Origin: a virus
Reading direction: 5' to 3' (one strand)
DNA length: 64,000 nt
IMG/VR virus record: IMGVR_UViG_3300035703_000027
Span: 1 to 64,000 of that record
Both the position numbers and the translations under genes were made by a program. Shown in pieces: positions 59,752 through 64,000 of this stretch. Position 1 is the stretch's first letter, and each line of letters opens with the position of its first letter. The notes below the pieces were generated by a model that was given only the letters and a program-made list of their open reading frames with translations, searched no databases and was not told the origin of the DNA.

Positions 59752-62037
59752 ATGCTGCTGGTCCCGGTTCGCTCATCCCTCTCGCTCTCGGCCTACCTGA
59801 CGCTGCTCAAGGCCCTGATCCAGGTCAAGGCCCACACCCGCAAGGATGGGACGCGGGTCCAGGCGCACACGCGCAACATCCAGTCGAGGGCCGAACGCCG
59901 CGAGCTGGTCGAGGCCCTCGCCAAGAAGATGGGGAGCGGCGAGCACACGCGCCACGCCACCCTGGCGTCCGCGGTCGGCGCGGCGCGCTTCGCCTCGCGC
60001 GCCAACGGCAAGGCCGTGCACGTCTACGAGCACGCCGACGGCGGCTGGGTGGCGACGCACGACGAGACGCACACCGAGGGCCACGACGAGAAGATCGTGG
60101 CCCACAAGGGCAAGGCGCGGCTGCACCGGGCGGGCGAGGCCTCGCGCAGCCTGGCGCACCTCAAGGGTCCGATTGCCGAGCACGTCGAGAAGCCGTTTGT
60201 GCCCAAGGTCAAGCCGGCCCGCCCCAAGGCGGAAAAGAAGCCGGCCCCGACGCCCGTGGCCCCCGCCCCGGGCAAGGTGGACTTCGGCGCGGAGAAAACG
60301 GTCAAGGGGGAGACGCACGTCCCCGTGACGGTGGACGGGCAGATGACGCACGCCTTGACGAAGGACCGCCAGACGGGAGTCTGGGCGTTGCAGCGCGTGG
60401 ACGAGCGCGACCACCAGGGGCCGGTCAAGATGACGCTGGTGCGGGAGGGGATGACCCGAAAGGAAGCCCAGCAGTACGCCGCCGCCCTCGCCGGGAACGA
60501 TGCGGGCGAGCTGGCCCGCGTGCACCAGTACGATCGCGGCGTGCCGGTGTCGGAGATGCCGCAACTCAAGCAGATGCGGGATTTCTCCGCACTGCTTACT
60601 GGGCAGGATGGAGAGGGGCGCACCTGGTACACGCAGGGGTACTACCTCTCAACGGCCAATCAGGATGACTACCTCCTGCCAGGCGCCCAAGAGCAACCGA
60701 TGGTGCGCAGTGCCGGTGTGGTGGATGAGTTCATCCCAGCCGCCACCACCCCGGTCCACCCGGTCGCCTTCAAGACCTCGCCGACCAACGGCCGAACAGG
60801 CGCCGTCGTGTTCGACAACGGCGCCGTTGCAAGCGCCGAATACGTCCAGCGGCTGATGAAGCTGCACCCCGGGGCCTCCTGGCACTACGGCACCACCGCG
60901 ACCTCGGTTGCCGGCGTCCCGATCAACGGCGTGGGCGACGGCAGCTTCCCGTTCGTGCTGAAGGACCGCCACGGCGCGAACGTCGCCATGCTGATGCCGC
61001 TGAAAGCAGAGGCCGGCAAGGACGGCCTCAAGGAGCTGGCCGACCAGGTGGCCGCCGGCTACCGCCCGGCCAGCATAAAGCCCGAAAAGCCCGGATATGA
61101 GGGGCCGGAGGGTAAAGATATGACCGACGACAACGCAGCGGAGAGGAAGGCAGGCAGTGACCTCCGGGCCGCCGTGGCGGACAAGAACGGCGCGGTCGCG
61201 AAGGCACGCATCCGCCTGCACGACGACGTGGCGGACATCTACGCCGTCAAGCACCCCGACGGGCACATCACCGCCACCGTGCACTGGGTCGAAGGACAAA
61301 AGGCGCGCACTCAGCCCCACAACAGCTTCAACCTGGAGGGGTTCACGTCCAGCTTCAGCGGACCCAGGAAGTGGGACACCATCACGGCGTTCAAGCGCGA
61401 CCTGGATCGCAAGTTCGGGGGGAAGGGCTACGTTCATCCGAACTGGCGCGACGCCCACTACGAAAGCGAGCTTGAGGTACGCGACTTCAGCGAGGAGCAC
61501 GCCAGGGCCGTCGCGATCAAGGAAAAGCGGCGCAGGGCCGAAGCAGACGCCTACCGAGCAGGTGAGTCGGGTCGCAATCAAAGCCAGCAGTCCCGTCCCG
61601 TCAACTTGGCCGAGGAGTTAGCCAGGCAGGCAGCCGTGGCGACCGGCGATCGCGCGGACCTCAAGCACCCGGCCACGCGCAAGGCCGTGGTGGACGACCT
61701 TAAGAAGCTCGACGTGCACACCCTGGCGCCGCGGGCGCGGTGGAACAACATCGACCCCGACGTGACGGGCAAGCAGCTCACCGCGCGCGTCCAGCTCAAG
61801 CGGGCCGTGCCGCACCAGATGACGTACATCAACCCGAACACGGGCGAGAACCAGGGCCGTCTGGTCGAGCATGACGGCTACGATCTTCAGTGGCACCCCG
61901 ATCGGGGCGTCTCGCTCAAGAACGACGATGGCAAGAAGGTCTGGTCCGACCCGGCGGCCACGAAGGACCCCGTGGCTGCCGTGAAGGCCGCGCTTCAGGC
62001 CGCCAACGCGCTGCCGGATATGACCTACAAGTCCTGA
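59752..62037 (+). CDS. Module protein 12: N-module with unassigned payload
   Basis: 761 aa starting at ATG 59752 (GGAGGAACGCCCC). Residues 15-160 are a canonical module (LTLLKALIQVKAHTRKDG ... HVYEHADGGWVATHDE ... HLKGPIAEHVEKP), closest to proteins 3 and 4. The payload has a beta-rich first part (VPVTVDGQMTHALTKDRQTG), a middle part with SWHYGTTATSVAGVPINGVG, and a helical, charged end (LARQAAVATGDRADLKHP ... YDLQWHPDRGVSL). I recognise no enzyme. It lies alone among minus-strand genes, showing the unit of module plus promoter can move as a cassette. Confidence 0.75.
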   Translation: MLLVPVRSSLSLSAYLTLLKALIQVKAHTRKDGTRVQAHTRNIQSRAERRELVEALAKKMGSGEHTRHATLASAVGAARFASRANGKAVHVYEHADGGWVATHDETHTEGHDEKIVAHKGKARLHRAGEASRSLAHLKGPIAEHVEKPFVPKVKPARPKAEKKPAPTPVAPAPGKVDFGAEKTVKGETHVPVTVDGQMTHALTKDRQTGVWALQRVDERDHQGPVKMTLVREGMTRKEAQQYAAALAGNDAGELARVHQYDRGVPVSEMPQLKQMRDFSALLTGQDGEGRTWYTQGYYLSTANQDDYLLPGAQEQPMVRSAGVVDEFIPAATTPVHPVAFKTSPTNGRTGAVVFDNGAVASAEYVQRLMKLHPGASWHYGTTATSVAGVPINGVGDGSFPFVLKDRHGANVAMLMPLKAEAGKDGLKELADQVAAGYRPASIKPEKPGYEGPEGKDMTDDNAAERKAGSDLRAAVADKNGAVAKARIRLHDDVADIYAVKHPDGHITATVHWVEGQKARTQPHNSFNLEGFTSSFSGPRKWDTITAFKRDLDRKFGGKGYVHPNWRDAHYESELEVRDFSEEHARAVAIKEKRRRAEADAYRAGESGRNQSQQSRPVNLAEELARQAAVATGDRADLKHPATRKAVVDDLKKLDVHTLAPRARWNNIDPDVTGKQLTARVQLKRAVPHQMTYINPNTGENQGRLVEHDGYDLQWHPDRGVSLKNDDGKKVWSDPAATKDPVAAVKAALQAANALPDMTYKS

Positions 62038-62047
62038 GCAGCACGGC

Positions 62048-62087
62048 CGCGGCGCGCGCGCAGCATGCAAGCTGCACGCGCGCCGCG
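62048..62087. terminator. Bidirectional hairpin between convergent genes
   Basis: An 11-bp stem (CGCGGCGCGCG and CGCGCGCCGCG) with one mismatch and a further 5-bp stem (GCAGC and GCTGC), loop ATGCAA, lies between the stop at 62037 and the opposing stop at 62090. It has the same role and style as the hairpin at 50511. Confidence 0.6.
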
Positions 62088-62089
62088 TG

Positions 62090-62755
62090 CTAGAAGCGCA
62101 TCCCCACCCCGACAAAGGGGCCGTGCCCGGCGGGCGCCCAGCTCCCCTGGTAGCCCAGGGCGGCGAACACCTTGTCCCCCGCGGCGATCGCGAGGCCGGC
62201 CTGGTTGAGGTTGGCCTCCACGTCCAGGCTCACCTCCAGCGCGCCGGCCGCCTGGGGCAGCACGTGCCAGTCCGCGAGGGGCCGCAGCGGCGTGCCGCGC
62301 ACGAGCTGCACGTCGAGCGCCACCACGCCCGGGAACGTGCCCGCGAGCACCCCGAGCCGGGCGTGGGCCTCGGGCGCCTGGGGCCCAGCCTGCATGGGCA
62401 TGGCCTGCATCAGCGGGGCCGGGTGCACGGTGGTCCGGGTCTTGGTGACGATCTTGATCACCTCGCCCGCGGGGCCCGGGGGCAGCGTGGGCACCGCGGA
62501 GGGCTCGCCCGGCTGTGCTGGCATCCCGGGCGGGCGCCCCGGCACCGCGGGGGTCGCTGTCGCCACGTGGCCGCCGGCCGGCCGCACGACCACCACCTCC
62601 GTCGTCGTCTGCGTCTCCACCCAGGGCGTCGCCACCGGCGTGGGCTTACCCACCGGCGCCACCGGGGTGGGCTTGTCGCACCCGACGTGCTGGCTGGCCC
62701 ACGTCAGTACGCCCAGGACCACCGCGCCGGCCGCGCCGGCCTTCTTCTTCTCCAT
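62090..62755 (-). CDS. Membrane-anchored Pro-rich protein, 221 aa
   Basis: ATG at 62755 has GAGGAGGGCGTC. Residues 5-22 (AGAAGAVVLGVLTWASQHVG) form a signal anchor, with a Cys at about 26 that may be lipidated although the site is not ideal. A Pro/Thr/Val linker follows to about 110. The C-terminal 100 residues (EAHARLGVLAGTFPGVVALDV ... SLDVEANLNQAGLAIAAG ... FVGVGMRF) have alternating strands and a terminal Phe like outer-membrane barrel proteins. It could be a periplasmic structural or lysis protein. Unassigned. Confidence 0.6.
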   Translation of the reverse strand: MEKKKAGAAGAVVLGVLTWASQHVGCDKPTPVAPVGKPTPVATPWVETQTTTEVVVVRPAGGHVATATPAVPGRPPGMPAQPGEPSAVPTLPPGPAGEVIKIVTKTRTTVHPAPLMQAMPMQAGPQAPEAHARLGVLAGTFPGVVALDVQLVRGTPLRPLADWHVLPQAAGALEVSLDVEANLNQAGLAIAAGDKVFAALGYQGSWAPAGHGPFVGVGMRF

Positions 62756-62901
62756 GACGCCCTCCTCAACGAGACGCCCCCAGCATAGGCCCCGCCAGCC
62801 TCGCCGGGCGCCCGCGTTGCCACCGCGCAGCACGCACGCGGCACTCGCGCTGCATGGTGGCAGCGTGCGCGCAGCGCCAGGGGTGCGCGCACGCTGCGCG
62901 C

Positions 62902-63675
62902 CTATCGGACCGCCTTCAGCTTCGTCTCCAGGCTGGCCGGCAGCCCCTGGGGCTTCGCCTCGCGCAGCGCGAGGGCCTCCGTGCGCGACAGCCGGACCCC
63001 GCCGCGCACGTGCTCCTCCCAGGCCGCCACCGCGGCCGGCACGTGCGGCGTGATGAGGTCCAGCAGCGCCTGCGCGTACACCTGGATCTCCTGCTGCGCG
63101 TGCGCGTCGATCCGCAGGCTGATGAACCGCAGCAGGTTGTGCAGGTCGATCCGCCAGTACCACTCCGTGTAGAGCGACAGCGGCAGCACCAGCCGCGCCA
63201 GCTCGCGCGCGACCCCCGCCTCCAGCAGCCCGTCGTAGGCCGCATAGGCCTCCGCGTTCTGCATGGCGAGGGCCGCGATCGCCTCCTGTGCCACCTCGGG
63301 CGGCAGGGCCTCGCCGCTGCCTTGCCGGTTCACCGGGTCCTGCCCCTGGATGCGCCCGGGTTCGGGCTGGTAGAACACGTCCTTGAGCACGCTGTAGCGC
63401 CCCGACACCTCGTTCACGCTCGCCATCCGGTGCCGCAGCCACTGCCGCGCCACGAACAGCGGCGCCCGCACGTGGAACTTGAACACCACCATCTCCAGCG
63501 GCGTCGTGTGCTGGTTCCGCACCAGGTAGTCGATCAGGCGCGCGTCCTCGCGCACCGTCTTGGTGCCCTCGCCGTAGCTCACCCGCGCCGCCTGCACGAT
63601 CGCGGCGTCGCTCCCCATCACGTCCACGAGCCGCACCAGCCCGTGGTCGAGCACCCGAATCGTCGCCTCGCTCAC
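62902..63675 (-). CDS. thyX: Flavin-dependent thymidylate synthase ThyX
   Basis: Converts dUMP to dTMP with FAD, NADPH and methylene-tetrahydrofolate. The signature RHRMASVNEVSGRYS (RHRxxSxNExSxRY) is complete at about residue 87 of the 257-aa form. Flanking segments also match: IVQAARVSYGEGTKTVREDARLI, then LEMVVFKFHVRAPLFVARQW, then YTEWYWRIDLHNLLRFISLR. I place the start at GTG 63675, which follows GGGGAGGGCAAGACACT; an in-frame GTG at 63738 gives 21 more residues. It is common in phages for raising the dTTP supply. The gap downstream holds two GCACGCTGC motifs. Confidence 0.92.
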   Translation of the reverse strand: MSEATIRVLDHGLVRLVDVMGSDAAIVQAARVSYGEGTKTVREDARLIDYLVRNQHTTPLEMVVFKFHVRAPLFVARQWLRHRMASVNEVSGRYSVLKDVFYQPEPGRIQGQDPVNRQGSGEALPPEVAQEAIAALAMQNAEAYAAYDGLLEAGVARELARLVLPLSLYTEWYWRIDLHNLLRFISLRIDAHAQQEIQVYAQALLDLITPHVPAAVAAWEEHVRGGVRLSRTEALALREAKPQGLPASLETKLKAVR

Positions 63676-63819
63676 AGTGTCTTGCCCTCCCCTGTATGCC
63701 GCCGCCAGGTGGTAAACCCGGCGCATCCCGTCATGCACGATGCCCCATCCCTCGTTTGCTGCGTCCGTGCCGCCCGCGCGCAGCGTGCACGCGACGTGCG
63801 CACGGCGGCCGTGCCGCTT

Positions 63820-64000
63820 TCAGCGCCACCGCGCCCGCAGTCGGTCCAGCGTCTGGCGCGCCAGGCGCCCGCAATCCTGGGCCGGCGCCTGGCTGTAGCC
63901 TCCCTGCTCGTCGCGCGGGCATTTCCAGTTTTCTTCCTTGGCGTAGTGGAGCAGGGCCTCCTTCGCCTCCAGCAGCTCTCGCTCCCGACGCTCCACCGTC
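63820..64000 (-). CDS. Truncated helical gene at the window edge
   Basis: A minus-strand frame enters at base 63999 and ends with TGA at 63820. It gives 59 residues: VERRERELLEAKEALLHYA, then a KCPRDEQGGYSQAPAQDCG segment with two Cys, then a basic helix (RLARQTLDRLRARWR). The start lies outside the window. The N-terminal part looks like a coiled coil. No family recognised. Confidence 0.6.
   Translation of the reverse strand, partial: TVERRERELLEAKEALLHYAKEENWKCPRDEQGGYSQAPAQDCGRLARQTLDRLRARWR

Overview
The window is part of a tailed-phage genome (virus or prophage), very GC-rich (about 70% by eye) and densely packed. It encodes a large terminase subunit, a portal protein, a RecT-type annealing protein, a replication-initiator-like protein and ThyX. 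No capsid, tail, lysis or integrase gene lies inside it. The host is unknown. The octamer GCGATCGC (the HIP1 repeat typical of cyanobacteria) occurs roughly 45 times by my hand count. That is far above what composition predicts and hints at a cyanobacterial or similarly biased host, but does not prove it.

Layout. 1-13.7 kb (+): the tail of an unseen gene, terminase, then a run of small genes and accessory 'moron' cassettes: a DpdA/TGT-like transglycosylase with a DUF6884-like partner, an SNF2 helicase, a lipoprotein, an XF1762-like protein and an asparaginyl-tRNA-synthetase-like enzyme. Six of these cassettes start with the same promoter-like element (GCATAAAYCCGG...GCGGATAGGGG). 13.7-17.9 kb (+): portal, a 46-residue peptide, a Nudix hydrolase and a repeat-rich head-proximal protein. 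18.0-47.3 kb (+), with outliers at 48.5-50.3 and 59.8-62.0 kb: twelve large proteins that carry a common N-terminal module (hydrophobic helix, then an AHTRKDGTxVRAHTR hairpin, then about 100 conserved residues). Each is joined by a Pro/Ala/Lys linker to a different C-terminal payload: ParB-like, kinase-like, ADP-ribosyltransferase-like, three zinc-metallopeptidase-like domains, an SNF2 helicase with an intein in its Walker A motif, a sigma-70-like domain, SH3-like and winged-helix domains, and unrecognised ones. 47.3-48.1 kb (-): replication initiator. 50.6-59.2 kb (-): early-type genes including RecT, a SpoVS/Alba-like protein, HTH proteins, many small genes and two lipoproteins. 62.1-64 kb (-): a membrane-anchored protein, ThyX and a truncated gene.

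How it may fit together (inference). The twelve module proteins look like the polyvalent proteins described in phages and conjugative elements, which are packaged in the particle and enter the cell with the DNA. The shared module would be the packaging or ejection tag, and the payloads would disarm or reprogram the host. Most of these genes, and portal, carry a second promoter type: GGCAA, then 28 or 29 bases, then TACGAT-like. Two regulons are therefore visible. One family member is itself sigma-like and could read one of them. Family genes seem to have been built by duplication of a nearly identical module and swapping of lower-GC payloads.
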